Counted from the stretch's first letter, positions 8,314 through 17,486 are shown. The stretch: DNA of 64,000 nt from NORP23 sp050302475 (GCA_050302475.1 JBNLBF010000003.1:1-64000); one strand, 5' to 3'. Notes: generated from the letters alone by a model not told the origin. A program made the numbers and translations.

Positions 8314-9651
8314 ATGACGGACACGATACCTGACATGCCAAAAGGGATGATGGCGCGGGCGCGGTGGGCGGCAGAAAATACGCCGGACAACAGAAACCGG
8401 GCAGTGGATCTCTATCGGGCGATTGCCATTTCCTTTGTGATCATCGGGCATTGGATGCTGATCGCACCGATTATCCGGGACGGAGAATTACAGCTTACGA
8501 TCCTGCTGGCGGAACAACGCTGGACGCAATATTTCACCTGGCTGTTTCAGGTGATGCCGATCTTTTTCTTTGTCGGCGGGTTTTCCAATGGTCTGTCCTG
8601 GTCGTCGGCGCGAAAGGATCCGGAAAGGGCACGGGTCTGGGCATCAACCCGTTTGGCGCGTTTGCTGAAACCGACTGTGCCACTGGTATTGATTTGGGCG
8701 GCTGCCGCGATGATCGCGCGCTATATGGGTGTGGCGCCGGAACTGATCGCCGGGGCAAGTCAGGCCTCGCTGGTGCCGATCTGGTTTCTGGCGGTTTATA
8801 TCATGATTACGATTACTGTTCCGGTCAGCCATTTGCTGTGGCGGAAACTGGGTTTTGGGTCGGTTGTATTGCTTGCGGCGCTGGCCTTTGCCGTGGATGT
8901 AATTGCTTTCGGATATGATCAGGGGTGGTTGCGCTGGTCGAATTATGGGTTTGTTTGGCTGACCGTGCATCAACTTGGTTATTGGTGGCACGGGACCCAC
9001 CGACCGAAAACCTTTGCATTGGGATTTATTATTCTGGGTGTTGTCTCGCTCTACGTTCTGATCAACATGTTCGGCTATCCGATATCCATGGTTTCTGTCC
9101 CCGGTGACGAGATTTCAAACACCCTGCCGCCGACGCTTGCCATGCTGATGATCGGCGCGGTGCAGATTGGCGTGGTTCTAATGCTGGAAGGTCCGGCGTC
9201 CCATTGGCTGAAACGGGTCAGGCCCTGGTCGATCGTGATTGTGATGAATCAGATGATCATGTCGATCTATCTGTGGCATATCACGGCGCTGGTGGCGGTT
9301 GTAACGATATTGATGGCGCTGGGCGGGTACGGCCTGAACATGGAGCCGGGCACAGGGACTTGGTGGGCGCTGCGCCCGATCTGGCTAACTGTCTATGTCA
9401 TCGCCCTGATCCCGTTCGTGATCATCTTCAACCGGTTTGAATCTGCCGGCAAAGCCAAGGGGGCGGCACTGCCCGGCCCGGTGCAGGCAGTACTTGGGGC
9501 GCTCGTAACCTGCGGTGGACTGGTGATGATGGCGCTGGCCGGAATTGGGGCGGAGAATGTGATTGGCGTTAACTGGATTGCCGTGCTTTTGGTCTTTGCA
9601 GGGGTTTACCTTGCCACGCGGGCTTTGCCGCTGCCGGGGCGGGATACCTAG
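8314..9651 (+). CDS. Acyltransferase-3 family membrane protein
   Basis: The 445-residue protein has about ten membrane helices. The first carries the acyltransferase-3 signature RAVDLYRAIAISFVIIGHW, in which the conserved Arg/Asp and the His of IGHW are expected to take part in acyl transfer. Members modify exported polysaccharides or lipids by O-acetylation and are integral to the inner membrane. The start is preceded by GAGGGAGAGGTC. There are no glycan-assembly genes nearby, so the acceptor is unknown. Confidence 0.85.
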   Translation: MTDTIPDMPKGMMARARWAAENTPDNRNRAVDLYRAIAISFVIIGHWMLIAPIIRDGELQLTILLAEQRWTQYFTWLFQVMPIFFFVGGFSNGLSWSSARKDPERARVWASTRLARLLKPTVPLVLIWAAAAMIARYMGVAPELIAGASQASLVPIWFLAVYIMITITVPVSHLLWRKLGFGSVVLLAALAFAVDVIAFGYDQGWLRWSNYGFVWLTVHQLGYWWHGTHRPKTFALGFIILGVVSLYVLINMFGYPISMVSVPGDEISNTLPPTLAMLMIGAVQIGVVLMLEGPASHWLKRVRPWSIVIVMNQMIMSIYLWHITALVAVVTILMALGGYGLNMEPGTGTWWALRPIWLTVYVIALIPFVIIFNRFESAGKAKGAALPGPVQAVLGALVTCGGLVMMALAGIGAENVIGVNWIAVLLVFAGVYLATRALPLPGRDT

Positions 9652-9827
9652 CGTCGCAGTCTCACCGGAGCCAGTCGGCGGGTTGCCCTTGTCGTCAAAG
9701 CACGTGTGATATGACCATGAGTCGCAGCAAAAAGGACGAATATCCCTGATTTTGTTCGATTGTAGACGTGCTTCTGCCCTTTGGGTGGGCTATTGTCAGT
9801 TGGTCAGATGTGAACCGACGGTAAAAG

Positions 9828-10583
9828 ATGCAGAAGATTCTGAAGCACAATTATCTGCCGCGTGGCGGAACCGGTGCGCATGCTGCGGTGGCAGAGGCTA
9901 TCGGCAAACGCATCGTTGGCGGGGTGTATCCGGTTGGTTCAATCCTTCCAAACGAAGCCGCGTGGAGCGACGAATTCGGCCTTAGCCGTTCGGTCATTCG
10001 CGAGGCGGTAAAAATGCTGGCGGCGAAGGGATTGCTGACCTCGCGCCCCCGGATCGGCAGCCGGGTTGCACCGCGTGTGCAGTGGAACCTTCTGGATCAC
10101 GATGTGCTCGCTTGGTATTCTGAGGTGCCGGGGCATACGCAATTTCTGACCACGCTACAGGAATTCCGACATATTTTCGAACCCGAGGCGGCCGCTCTGG
10201 CGGCGCGCAAACGGACCGATGCGCAGATGGCCAAGATTACCGAAGCGTGCGAGGGGATGGCAAATGCCAAAAACCTGGGCGAGCGCAGCCTCGCAGATGT
10301 CGCCTTCCACAATGCTATTCTGGATGCTGCAGGGAACGAATTGCTGCTGCCCCTAGGTTCGCTGATCGAATCCACGCTGGACCGGCTGTTTTTCATGATC
10401 AACCGGGTCGCGGGACAATTGCGGCACGCGCAGCAATTGCACGAGGCCATCGAACAGGCGATCCGGCAGCAGGATCCGGAGGCGGCACGTCAGGCCGTAC
10501 GCGCGCTTCTCGCCAATTCGGACGAATATATTGCGAAGGTTCAGACGATGAGCCTGACCGAAGAACCGACCCTGCCCACCTAA
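9828..10583 (+). CDS. FadR-type (FCD domain) GntR transcription regulator
   Basis: The 251-residue protein has an N-terminal winged helix (about residues 18-80; LPNEAAWSDEFGLSRSVIREA) and a C-terminal all-helical FCD ligand domain with His residues placed as metal ligands (RHIFEPEA, FHNAILDAAGN). It resembles regulators of galactonate/hexonate pathways such as DgoR. It is convergent with the RraA-like gene and lies beside enolase-superfamily and UxuA genes, so a sugar acid or its keto-deoxy product is the likely effector. ATG 9828 has a weak ribosome-binding site. Confidence 0.87.
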   Translation: MQKILKHNYLPRGGTGAHAAVAEAIGKRIVGGVYPVGSILPNEAAWSDEFGLSRSVIREAVKMLAAKGLLTSRPRIGSRVAPRVQWNLLDHDVLAWYSEVPGHTQFLTTLQEFRHIFEPEAAALAARKRTDAQMAKITEACEGMANAKNLGERSLADVAFHNAILDAAGNELLLPLGSLIESTLDRLFFMINRVAGQLRHAQQLHEAIEQAIRQQDPEAARQAVRALLANSDEYIAKVQTMSLTEEPTLPT

Positions 10584-10591
10584 TAGATCCT

Positions 10592-11329
10592 TTAGCCTTT
10601 CTTTTGCGCCTCCAGCCAGGCCTCATATTCAGGATAGGCATCCGGATGCAGCGGGTAGTAGCGTTTGAGCGATTCCCCGGCGAGGAGCTTCTCGCGTGAG
10701 AATTCTTCCCAACCATGATCCTTGTGGGCTTTTTCAACCATTTCCTCGGCCAGTGCGACGGGCACGCAGACAGCGCCGTCATCGTCAGCAACGATGATAT
10801 CGCCGGGCACGACGGTCACATTCCCGCATGCGACGGTGACGTTTACGGCGTAGGGCATAATGTTTGTCTGGGCATGGTAATTCGGTGTGACACCGCGCAG
10901 CCACATCGGAATGTCTAGCTCCTGAATTTTACCCCAGTCGCGCACGCAACCATCGATAACCATGCCAGCGCCTTTCAATCCCTTGAAATAGGTCGACATC
11001 ATGTCGCCGAATATCCCTGAATCCATATCGCCGCGCGCATCAACAACGACAATATCCCCTTCGGAGACCTGATAAAGCACATGCCTGTGCAATTGCTTTT
11101 CAACGTCCGCATACTCGCCTTCTTCGAACATATCTTCGCGCTTGGGCATCATTTGCAGTGTGACGGCTGGGCCAGCGATGACTTTACCGGGGGTGAAGGC
11201 TTTGGGACCGCTGATGAAACAATTCGGCAGCCCCATATGGGCCAGTGTCGCGCTGGCGGTCGCAGCGCCGACTTCGCGCACGGAATCTACAAGTGCTTTT
11301 GACGGTCGGGTAATTGGTTTGATATCCAC
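10592..11329 (-). CDS. RraA-like protein (possible keto-acid aldolase)
   Basis: At 245 residues it has the RraA fold with GDIVVVDARGD, the metal- and substrate-binding CVRDWGKI and the PGDIIVADDDGAVCVP segment. The R and D of that motif are those used by the class II HMG/CHA aldolases, which share this fold, so the gene may cleave a 2-keto acid to pyruvate instead of inhibiting RNase E. The start is GTG 11329, with a strong GAGGAGGAGAAAC just upstream; the longer frame to 11404 is unsupported. It is divergent from the dehydratase gene at 11471. Confidence 0.8.
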   Translation of the reverse strand: MDIKPITRPSKALVDSVREVGAATASATLAHMGLPNCFISGPKAFTPGKVIAGPAVTLQMMPKREDMFEEGEYADVEKQLHRHVLYQVSEGDIVVVDARGDMDSGIFGDMMSTYFKGLKGAGMVIDGCVRDWGKIQELDIPMWLRGVTPNYHAQTNIMPYAVNVTVACGNVTVVPGDIIVADDDGAVCVPVALAEEMVEKAHKDHGWEEFSREKLLAGESLKRYYPLHPDAYPEYEAWLEAQKKG

Positions 11330-11393
11330 GGTTTCTCCTCCTCTATTGCCTTTTTTCGGCACTGTATTAACGTGAACACGGTTTTTAGTGATC

Positions 11394-11412
11394 TTGCAAG
11401 GCACGCGTGCAA
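11394..11412. promoter_or_regulatory. Nested dyads in the rraA-like / dehydratase spacer
   Basis: The divergent spacer contains TTGCA and TGCAA arms nine bases apart, overlapping a perfect GCACGCGTGC palindrome (11401-11410). The site lies midway between the two divergent starts and could be the operator of the nearby GntR regulator. This is a pattern-based suggestion only. Confidence 0.35.
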
Positions 11413-11470
11413 AACTTGATCAAAGTTCGCGCTGAGTCGTCTGCCTCGCGCACATAATCGGGAGGGAAAT

Positions 11471-12781
11471 ATGACCAACGACACAGCCGCCGCCGGAATA
11501 GAAAATGCGGTCAGCCGCGCGTCCGAGCCAACGCAGCTCCGTATCACAGATATTCGCGTTGCCACGATCCGCGCGCAGGGTATTCATCCAATTATCCGCA
11601 TCGACACTAATCAGGGCGTCTATGGTCTGGGGGAGGTTCGCGATGGCGCACATCCTGACACTGCGCTGCGCCTGAAGCAGCTGATCGTCGGGCAGAACCC
11701 GTGCAACGTCGAATATCTGTTCCGCCGGATCAAACGCTATGGCTATGAAAGCCGTGAAGCCGGGGGAGTTTGTGCCATCGAAATCGCGTTGATGGATTTG
11801 GTCGGAAAGGTTTACGGCGTGCCCTGCTATCAGCTGCTGGGCGGTAAGTTCCGTGATCGTGTGCGGGTCTACGGTGATACGCCGACGCCCAAGGATCCGA
11901 CGCCCGAGAATTTCCGCAAAGTCGTAAAATCGCGCAAAGACCTTGGTCTGACCTTCATCAAGTTCGACCTGTCCGCTCGCATGTTCGAAGGTCATCCGGG
12001 GGCGATGGTCGGGTCCGACACGAAATACGAATATCCGCAATATCGCCAGCACCACACGCCGGGCCGTGGGGCTGGCGCGCGCATATCCGAGGCCGGGTTG
12101 GATTATGTCCGCGAGGTTTGCGCCGCTGTCCGCGACGAAGTTGGGCCTGAAATCTCTCTCTGCACCGACCATTTCGGCGAAGGGTTTGTCACCGCTGACG
12201 AGGCAATCCGCATTGGTCAGGCGATTGAACCTTACAACCTTGCATGGGTGGAGGATGTCCTTCCATGGACCGACATACAAGGCCACAAGAAGGTTGCCGA
12301 CGCGCTGCTGACCCCGGTCGCGGCGGGCGAGGATTTATATCTGTTCGAAGGTTTCCAAGAAGCCATCGAAACCCGCGCCTTCGACATTATCCATCCCGAC
12401 ATGCTGTCCTCAGGCGGGTTGACGGAAACGAAGAAAATCGCTGATCACGCCGAACGCTACGGCATTCCGACGGCGCTTCATGCCTGCTGCTCGCCGATTG
12501 CCTTCATGGCGAATGTGCATCTGGCTGCCGCCATTCCCAGCCTGATGGCGCTGGAAAACCACGCGCTCGACATCCCGTGGTATACGGAGCTGGTGACGGG
12601 AATTGAGCCGAAATATATGTCTGATGACGGCTATGTTGTCGTGCCCGAAGCGCCGGGTCTGGGTGTGGACATTATCGAAGATGCTGTAAAAGAACGGCTG
12701 ATCGACTGGTCCGACTATTTTGCGCCGACGGACGAATGGAACGCGGAGCGTGTCGGTTTCCTGAACCATCTGGTGTGGTGA
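11471..12781 (+). CDS. Enolase-superfamily sugar-acid dehydratase (mandelate racemase subgroup)
   Basis: The 436-residue protein has the capping domain, then a TIM barrel. Metal ligands read as D233 (CTDHFGEG), E261 (WVEDVLPW) and E287 (AGEDLYL). The acid/base pair reads as K164 of KFD and H337 of ALHACC, supported by D310. This K/H arrangement is the mandelate-racemase type and fits dehydration of an aldonate or aldarate to a 2-keto-3-deoxy acid; the exact sugar is not readable. A 20-residue N-terminal extension precedes the capping domain. GGGAGGG stands before the ATG. The stop overlaps the uxuA start (TGATG). Confidence 0.87.
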   Translation: MTNDTAAAGIENAVSRASEPTQLRITDIRVATIRAQGIHPIIRIDTNQGVYGLGEVRDGAHPDTALRLKQLIVGQNPCNVEYLFRRIKRYGYESREAGGVCAIEIALMDLVGKVYGVPCYQLLGGKFRDRVRVYGDTPTPKDPTPENFRKVVKSRKDLGLTFIKFDLSARMFEGHPGAMVGSDTKYEYPQYRQHHTPGRGAGARISEAGLDYVREVCAAVRDEVGPEISLCTDHFGEGFVTADEAIRIGQAIEPYNLAWVEDVLPWTDIQGHKKVADALLTPVAAGEDLYLFEGFQEAIETRAFDIIHPDMLSSGGLTETKKIADHAERYGIPTALHACCSPIAFMANVHLAAAIPSLMALENHALDIPWYTELVTGIEPKYMSDDGYVVVPEAPGLGVDIIEDAVKERLIDWSDYFAPTDEWNAERVGFLNHLVW

Positions 12782-13776
12782 TGTATCTCGGCACGCAGAA
12801 CCGTGTCACAACGGATGCCGAGTTTCGCCGTTTTGCCCAGCTAGGGGTGACGCATGTCTGCGCCGACCCCGCAGGCAATCCGCATGACTGGACGCTGGAC
12901 GACCTGATCCGCCATCGCGAGCGGTTAGAGGGGTGCGGGCTGGTGTTGGACATGGTCGAACTGCCCATGAACTCCCGTCCGGTGGAACAGCAGGCCAGCC
13001 CCGACATCCTAACCGCCGGGCCAAAACGGGATGAACAGATCGACTCGATCTGCCGACTGATCGAAACCATCGCCAAGGCGGGGATCCCTTCGGTGAAATA
13101 CAACCTCAACCTGATCGGCATTCCGCGTACGCCGGCGGAATTGGGCCGGGGTGGGTCACGCAACGCGGCATTTCGTTGGGAGCTTGCGGATCAGGATGCG
13201 CCGCCGGGCTTGGCTGGCGAGGTAAGCGAGGAGGACAACTGGGAGCGGATCGACTATTTCCTGTCACGTATTGTTCCAGTGGCGGAGGCGCACAAACTCC
13301 GCCTTGCCTGTCATCCCCATGACCCTTACACCCCGCCCGGCTTTCGCGGTGTCACACGGGTGCTCGGCACGGTGGAGGGGTTGAAGAAACTGGTGCAAAT
13401 GCACGAAAGCCCGTATCACGGCCTCAACTTCTGCATCGGCTCCGTCGCAGAAATGCTGGATGACCCCGGAGCTGAAATGGCCGACATCCTGCGTTGGTTC
13501 GGCACGCGCGGCAAGCTATTCAATATTCATTTCCGCAACATCAAAGGCGGCAAGCTGTCCTTCATGGAAACCTTCCCCGAGGAAGGCGACGTCGACATGG
13601 TCGAAGCGATCCGCGTGCTGGCAGAGGTTGGCTATAAATACATGGTCATGCCGGACCATGTGCCCTCGCTCGACGATGACGATGACCATTCCGTCGCGTT
13701 CAGCTTCTGCTTTGGGTATATTCGTGCGCTGTTACAGGTGGTGGGGGAGGAGGTTCCCGGTTCTGTCACCTGCTGA
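12781..13776 (+). CDS. uxuA: Mannonate dehydratase (UxuA family)
   Basis: UxuA dehydrates D-mannonate to 2-keto-3-deoxy-gluconate in glucuronate breakdown. At 331 residues it is of the short type found outside enterics. Family motifs are VKYNLNLIG near residue 105, CHPHDP (metal His), NFCIGS, FNIHFRNIKG and MPDHVP, all on the TIM-barrel strands. The start at ATG 12781 overlaps the preceding dehydratase stop; the frame continues 15 codons upstream within that gene. Two different dehydratases coupled in one operon suggest that two epimeric acids enter the same pathway. Confidence 0.92.
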   Translation: MYLGTQNRVTTDAEFRRFAQLGVTHVCADPAGNPHDWTLDDLIRHRERLEGCGLVLDMVELPMNSRPVEQQASPDILTAGPKRDEQIDSICRLIETIAKAGIPSVKYNLNLIGIPRTPAELGRGGSRNAAFRWELADQDAPPGLAGEVSEEDNWERIDYFLSRIVPVAEAHKLRLACHPHDPYTPPGFRGVTRVLGTVEGLKKLVQMHESPYHGLNFCIGSVAEMLDDPGAEMADILRWFGTRGKLFNIHFRNIKGGKLSFMETFPEEGDVDMVEAIRVLAEVGYKYMVMPDHVPSLDDDDDHSVAFSFCFGYIRALLQVVGEEVPGSVTC

Positions 13777-14007
13777 TCAATTGCCCTTTTTCAGTTCGGC
13801 AAGTTTGTAGGCGACCAGCGCGTTGGCGTGACCATGCCCTAGACCATGGTCGGACTTCAGCCAGTTCACGATTTCCATATGCTTCAGATCAGTTTTGGTG
13901 CCGATCAGGTCCAGCCATTCGGAAACAGGTTTGCCGTATGTCTTCTCGATAGACGGGAAATAGGATGCGGGTCCTTTGTCCTTTGCAGCAGGGGTATCGA
14001 CTGGCAT
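13777..14007 (-). CDS. Small DUF4287-type protein
   Basis: The 76-residue protein (SYFPSIEKTYGKPVSEWLDLI, then HMEIVNWLKSDHGLGHGHANALV) matches the short proteins called DUF4287, whose function is unknown. It is soluble, with no signal peptide. Its stop abuts the uxuA stop on the opposite strand. Its ribosome-binding site AGGAAAG is inside the 3' arm of a 16-bp perfect hairpin (14015-14057), only seven bases before the ATG, so translation is probably controlled by RNA folding. Confidence 0.82.
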   Translation of the reverse strand: MPVDTPAAKDKGPASYFPSIEKTYGKPVSEWLDLIGTKTDLKHMEIVNWLKSDHGLGHGHANALVAYKLAELKKGN

Positions 14008-14014
14008 CGTGGTG

Positions 14015-14057
14015 GCTTTCCTATCGAATTGAGGTTTCCCAAATTCGATAGGAAAGC
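14015..14057 (-). promoter_or_regulatory. Perfect 16-bp hairpin covering the DUF4287 ribosome-binding site
   Basis: On the minus strand GCTTTCCTATCGAATT (14057-14042) pairs perfectly with AATTCGATAGGAAAGC (14030-14015) across an 11-base loop. The second arm contains the AGGAAAG ribosome-binding site of the small gene starting at 14007. The hairpin also lies 26 bases after the stop of the fused permease, so it may double as the 3' end of that operon, although no T-tract follows it. Confidence 0.7.
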
Positions 14058-14082
14058 GAAATCGCTGTCAAGCCCGTGGACT

Positions 14083-16044
14083 CTACCCTTTCACACCGCC
14101 AACAGTCAGACCGTCCGCCAGGAATCGCTGGGCGTAGATATACAGGATCGCGACCGGGATTGCCGTCAGCAGCGAGGCTGCCATCAGCTTGCCCCATGGC
14201 AGGATGTCCCCGACGACCAGCGACTGCAACCCGATAGGCAGCGTACGCAGGTTTTCCGACGTGATGAAAACAAAGGCGAACAGGAATTCGTTCCACGCCG
14301 TGGTGAACGCAAACAGCGTTACGGCAAGGATCGCAGGGGCGGCAAGCGGCAGGGTGATCTTCCAGAACGTGTAAAGACGACTTGCCCCGTCAATCATCGC
14401 AGCCTCCTCCAGCTCCACCGGGATGGAGCGGAAATAGCCCAGCAGCACCCATGTGGCGAAGGGCATGAGGAAGGTCGGATAGGTGATCATCAGTGCGCTA
14501 TAGCTGTTGATCATGCCGATATTTGACAGGATCTGGTAAAGCGGGATGAACAGCAGCGTCGGCGGCAACAGATATGTGATCAACAGGAAGGTCGTCAGCA
14601 ACCCCGCGCCACGGAATTTCAGCCGCGACAGCGCGTACGCTGCCAGCGACGCACAAGCGACCGAGATCACCGTACTGACCAACGCCACCAGAACCGAGTT
14701 CCAAAGCCATGTGGAGAAAGGCGTCGCGAATAACAGGTCACGATACTGGTCAAGCGTGAACGGCTCCGGCCAGAAGATGGAGCGGCGTTCGGAAATCTGT
14801 GGCGTCGTTTTCAACGAGGTGATCACGACCCAGTAGAACGGGAACACTACGAACACCATAAACGGCGCGAGGATCGCGAGACGTAACCCAAGGCTCGCTT
14901 TGCGCTGACCGCTGCGGGTTAGCATCGGTTGATGTGCCTCGCCACCGCGTGCGACGCGGATGCGGCGGGTCAACCATGTCAGCCCTTGCAGCGCCATTTC
15001 GAAGGGCCAGAAAACGAGGTCGAGGAACAGCGAGAAGATTTTGCCAAAGAAATCACCGATTATATCGAAGATGCCCTTCGTGTCGGAGCTATCGCTGCTT
15101 CGCACATCCTGACGCATGAGCCGCGCCAGCATCCAGATCAGGATCGCCATCAGCGGCGCAACGGAAAACGCAATTGCCGCCCCCGGTCCATATTGCAGTG
15201 AGGCAATCGCCTTTTCGTAAGCAAGGATGGAGTAGAGCTTCGTCGCCCCCGACGGACCGCCCTGCGTCATCAGGAACGGCAGACCGAACTGGTTGAAGGT
15301 GGAAATGAAGCTGAGCAGCAACGTCACGATGATCACATATTTCATCGACGGTAGCGTGACATGACGGAAACGCTGGATGACGCTCGCTCCATCCATTTCA
15401 GCAGCCTCCAGCTGTTCACGGTCAACGGCCTTCAGGCCTGCAAGCAGCAGGAGGACATAGAAAGGTATCCCCTTCCAGATATTGACCACGATGATCGAAG
15501 ACATCGCCAATTGCGGGTCGGACAGCCAACCTTGCGGTTCGTCAATGATACCCAATCCCAACAGGATCGGGTTAAGGCTTCCGAACAAAGGATCGTAGAT
15601 GCTTTTCCATGTCAGCGCCGTCACAATTTCCGGCACGATCCATGGCAGCAGCATCACACCGGACAACAGGTTTCGGTATGGCAGGCGGCTGTTGAGGATC
15701 ATCGCAATCGTCATGCCGACGATGAATTTGAACAGAAGCGACCAGAACGTGAAGGTCAGCGTGTTGCCCATCGACAGGATATAGTCGGAATTATCGGGCA
15801 GGCGGGCATAGTTGCGGAATCCGACCCAGGACGTCTCACCCGTCAAATAATTCAGGGCGGTGCCGCTGAGGACGATGGCCTGAATGAATGGCCACAGGAT
15901 CAACCCAACCATGATTATGATCATCGGCAACACAAAGGGATAGGCGACATTCCAGTCTTTACCCAGAACGGCCCTAACCCGCTTCCTGCGCTGACGTGAC
16001 CTGTCCTGTGCCGCGTAGGCGGAAATTTCGTCTTGGGTGCTCAT
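14083..16044 (-). CDS. Sugar ABC importer, two permease domains fused in one chain
   Basis: The 653-residue protein is a MalF-like and a MalG-like permease joined end to end. Residues 30-310 form the first half with EAA loop EQLEAAEMDGAS (about 209-221). Residues 385-653 form the second with VELEEAAMIDGAS (about 543-555). A 75-residue linker containing an amphipathic/hydrophobic stretch (IGDFFGKIFSLFLDLVFWPF) connects them. Normally these are two proteins that dimerise; fusion would fix a 1:1 ratio and, because both MalF- and MalG-type halves normally have their N-termini in the cytoplasm, the linker must return the chain to the correct side. It follows the binding-protein gene and shares an operon with the dehydratase and ATPase genes. 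Confidence 0.9.
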   Translation of the reverse strand: MSTQDEISAYAAQDRSRQRRKRVRAVLGKDWNVAYPFVLPMIIIMVGLILWPFIQAIVLSGTALNYLTGETSWVGFRNYARLPDNSDYILSMGNTLTFTFWSLLFKFIVGMTIAMILNSRLPYRNLLSGVMLLPWIVPEIVTALTWKSIYDPLFGSLNPILLGLGIIDEPQGWLSDPQLAMSSIIVVNIWKGIPFYVLLLLAGLKAVDREQLEAAEMDGASVIQRFRHVTLPSMKYVIIVTLLLSFISTFNQFGLPFLMTQGGPSGATKLYSILAYEKAIASLQYGPGAAIAFSVAPLMAILIWMLARLMRQDVRSSDSSDTKGIFDIIGDFFGKIFSLFLDLVFWPFEMALQGLTWLTRRIRVARGGEAHQPMLTRSGQRKASLGLRLAILAPFMVFVVFPFYWVVITSLKTTPQISERRSIFWPEPFTLDQYRDLLFATPFSTWLWNSVLVALVSTVISVACASLAAYALSRLKFRGAGLLTTFLLITYLLPPTLLFIPLYQILSNIGMINSYSALMITYPTFLMPFATWVLLGYFRSIPVELEEAAMIDGASRLYTFWKITLPLAAPAILAVTLFAFTTAWNEFLFAFVFITSENLRTLPIGLQSLVVGDILPWGKLMAASLLTAIPVAILYIYAQRFLADGLTVGGVKG

Positions 16045-16070
16045 CCGATGACCTCAAATTCTTTATTTGG

Positions 16071-16097
16071 GAACGGGCGACGCAACGCCGCCCGTTC
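16071..16097 (-). other. Intercistronic hairpin between binding-protein and permease genes
   Basis: GAACGGGCG and CGCCCGTTC form a 9-bp stem with a 9-base loop in the 62-bp gap between the binding-protein stop and the fused permease start. Such hairpins often protect the upstream message from 3' decay, allowing more binding protein than permease. Confidence 0.7.
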
Positions 16098-16106
16098 GGG
16101 GTTTTA

Positions 16107-17486
16107 TCAGTCTTGCGGCAGGCCGCCTTCTTCGAACAGATCGACCATTTTCTGGTGCGCATCTTCCACGGCTTCGGCCGGGGTCATACGACCCGCGATA
16201 ACGTTGCCCATGGACTGCTCGACAATGCCCTGCGCACGGATCGCGTCGATCGCGGCGTTCGGGTTTGCCGGCCAGCTCGGTCCGATGAACGGCTCGGGCA
16301 CCGAAACCTGCTCCTTGATGATCGCAAAGTTCGGGTCGGCAGCAATCAACTCATCTGTCCACTGGTTTTCGAAGGCAGGCATAAACAGACCACCAGCAAC
16401 CGAAGACATTTTGTTGAAGTTCGCCGGCTCCAGCAGATCAAGAGCAAGCTGTTTGGCGAGGTCCGCATTCGGCGCACCTTTGAACACGGTCAGCCAACCA
16501 CCTGTCTGACCACCGTCACGGCTGTCGCCGTTATTGGCATCAGGCTGACGCAGCAGAACCGTGTCCGGGAAGACCGGGTTATTGTCGCGCTTCGCGGCCG
16601 CATAAACGGAGAATGCGTTATGCGTGTAGCCGATTTGACCAGCGAGGTAAGCCTCGTTGTTCGAGATATCGCCCCAGCTTTCAACGCCCGGAGGCAGCAT
16701 TGCAGCATATTTGCCGTTGCGGTCATAAGTTTCCGCAACCCATTCATAGGCCGCAACCGTTTCCGGCGAGTTGAACTGCACCTTCGTGCCCGATTCATCG
16801 GTGAAGTGACCGAGGAAGGCGTTGATGATGCCGGTGGCAACACCCCAACCGTCGCCGGACTGGTTCACCGTCAGACCCCAACCGTAGAAGTCATTGTCCG
16901 GATCAGAGATCGCCAAGGCAGCCTCGCGACGTGAATCCCAGGTGGTCAGCGTTTTCGGGTCGATACCTTTCTCCGCCAGCTTGTCACCGCGGATAAACGT
17001 ACCGGTGGTGTTGGCGATGAACGGGATTGCCCACCAGCGACCGTCGATCTGTGCGAATTCTTCCGCGTTGATCCCGGTCATGACGTTGCCGTATTTGGAA
17101 ATCGCTTCATCAACCAGTTCCGTCATGTCCTCCAGAAGACCCAGAATTTTCATCTGGCTGATCGACACGTTGGACGTATAGGCGAGGTCAGGCGGGTTAC
17201 CCGCACGAACAGCAGCCGACATTTTCCCGAGGAAGTCACCAAACGCCTCGGCGTTTGTTGTCGAGATATCAAGGTCAGCGCCGTTAGCGGCGGCAAAGTC
17301 TTCGCAGATCGAACGGAAGTTGTCCTGCGCCTCCTGGAAATATTCCTGGCGCTGGATGACGGTCAGTTTGCCTGCCGCCCCTTCGGGCAGCGCAGCGTCC
17401 TGAGCCGCAACACGTCCAGCAATCAGGCTGGTGCCAACCGCAGCACCGGTCCGCAGTAATCCGCGGCGTGTAAGTTTAGTAGACAT
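16107..17486 (-). CDS. Extracellular sugar-binding protein of an ABC importer (Tat signal)
   Basis: The 459-residue protein is a family-1 (MalE-like) solute-binding protein. The N-terminus carries a twin-arginine signal (TRRGLLRTGAAVG, arginines 7-8) ending near GRVAAQD, so it is probably exported folded by Tat. Features of the family include NPPDLAYTSN and the GGWLTVFKGAPN segment. It delivers ligand to the fused permease encoded next; the dehydratase in the same operon suggests a sugar acid or a sugar oxidised to one. The start is preceded by AGGGAGGAAAC. Confidence 0.9.
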   Translation of the reverse strand: MSTKLTRRGLLRTGAAVGTSLIAGRVAAQDAALPEGAAGKLTVIQRQEYFQEAQDNFRSICEDFAAANGADLDISTTNAEAFGDFLGKMSAAVRAGNPPDLAYTSNVSISQMKILGLLEDMTELVDEAISKYGNVMTGINAEEFAQIDGRWWAIPFIANTTGTFIRGDKLAEKGIDPKTLTTWDSRREAALAISDPDNDFYGWGLTVNQSGDGWGVATGIINAFLGHFTDESGTKVQFNSPETVAAYEWVAETYDRNGKYAAMLPPGVESWGDISNNEAYLAGQIGYTHNAFSVYAAAKRDNNPVFPDTVLLRQPDANNGDSRDGGQTGGWLTVFKGAPNADLAKQLALDLLEPANFNKMSSVAGGLFMPAFENQWTDELIAADPNFAIIKEQVSVPEPFIGPSWPANPNAAIDAIRAQGIVEQSMGNVIAGRMTPAEAVEDAHQKMVDLFEEGGLPQD

